A stretch of DNA of 19,369 bases from Rhizopus sp. PT2906 (lineage: Eukaryota > Mucoromycota > Mucoromycetes > Mucorales > Rhizopodaceae). The DNA lies in the NCBI GenBank assembly GCA_025529335.1, contig JAMYHX010000650.1:1-19369 (forward strand). The letters run 5' to 3'. Shown here piece by piece: positions 19,111 through 19,369 of this stretch. A program made the translations under genes and the position numbers. The notes under the pieces were generated by a model, which had not been told where the DNA came from, did not search any database, and saw only the letters and a list, made by a program, of their open reading frames with translations. Numbering within the stretch: the first letter of the stretch is position 1; every line of letters starts with the position of its first letter.

Positions 19111-19369
19111 CCATAAGTCCAGAAGGCCGCATTATCATTAGCTTTCAACCCAAGATGACTAGAACCATAGACTGCATGCCAGAAGACTACAAGGTGTAAA
19201 CCCTCCATGAAAAAAAAAGTACTCAAGTCTCAAATCTCAAAAATCAGAAGTCAATCTCAAAACTATACCACGGTAAATTCAACGAAAGAGGTGCTTCAAC
19301 GTACAAAGAGTGCACTTCTAAGTACCTAGGACGAAGCGTTTCGAAAGGGGTGATGACCGTGGAGACATC

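Larger units (their letters stand above)
17814..19369. other. Right-end region, unresolved open frames and repeats
   Basis: No gene here is firmly supported. On plus, a 64-codon frame (17872-18066) contains MLHGKGKGQLAF and LYSLSESRIFAIL; a second (18183-18365) contains FPVFIYTFSSKNPLELW; a third, Ser/Asp-rich, lies at about 18400-18510 beside an alternative open frame reading LYPTRPVMLFSQPIPRP. A frame at about 18520-18698 (LYKEYVPSMKRVRWHDAQ) is followed by a convincing intron (18699-18774: GTAAGT, CACTAAT, TATATAG). Minus is also open at 17874-18122 and 18429-18743. The last 130 bp are open on both strands to the edge. This could be a multi-exon lineage-specific gene or a frame-broken mobile-element relic. 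Confidence 0.4.

Noticed and set aside
18781..19226. Minus-strand frames rich in Lys/Leu
   Set aside because: They come from the degenerate tandem repeat and its T-runs; repeat-driven, not coding.
1..19369. Search for a CRISPR array, bacterial operon, phage or integrative element
   Set aside because: No regular spaced repeats, no Shine-Dalgarno-led gene runs, and spliceosomal introns throughout the genes; the DNA is eukaryotic.

Overview
This window looks like nuclear DNA of an early-diverging filamentous fungus, most likely a Mucoromycota/Mucorales species. Evidence: an AT-rich intergenic background; many very short spliceosomal introns (27 placed here, 47-87 nt, GTAAGT/GTAAAT-type donors, CTAAT/CTGAT branch-like motifs, TAG/AAG acceptors); compact genes with AATAAA signals at or just after stop codons; and a gene set typical of non-Dikarya fungi (WDR92, METTL23 and a SPATA5L1-like AAA protein together). 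No plasmid, phage, CRISPR or bacterial operon signal was seen. All gene models come from reading the sequence: exons were joined where splice sites, reading phase and protein-family similarity agreed. Every joined CDS has a length divisible by three.

Layout, left to right: tRNA-Pro(AGG) on minus (341-412); a 770-bp stretch without a gene; a seven-exon coiled-coil golgin of Rud3/GMAP-210 type on minus (1183-3352); about 1 kb of intergenic DNA with a possible DDE-transposase relic; a tiny SERF/4F5 gene on plus (4395-4703); a six-exon tandem AAA ATPase on minus (5038-7181) with a degenerate first ATPase domain; a METTL23-type methyltransferase on minus (7233-8089); mitochondrial ribosomal protein uL10m on plus (8250-8973), sharing a 160-bp divergent promoter with METTL23; 1.7 kb without a well-supported gene but with a 35-bp inverted repeat; a mitochondrial citrate carrier on minus (10682-11644); cytosolic isoleucyl-tRNA synthetase on plus (12235-15685); a WDR92 orthologue on plus (15821-16981); UTP11 on minus (16989-17813), ending 7 bp from WDR92; then about 1.5 kb of ambiguous, repeat-bearing DNA to the edge.

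The genes do not form a pathway cluster. Several serve translation and ribosome or complex assembly (tRNA-Pro, IleRS, uL10m, UTP11, possibly the AAA ATPase and WDR92), but this is probably ordinary housekeeping neighbourhood. I did not find a convincing new defence or mobile system. The items most worth a second look are WDR92 in what looks like a non-flagellated fungus, the AAA protein with a dead-looking D1 domain, the 7-bp convergent gene end with a palindromic two-way poly(A) signal, the 35-bp hairpin, the repeated use of tiny first coding exons, and the unresolved right end.
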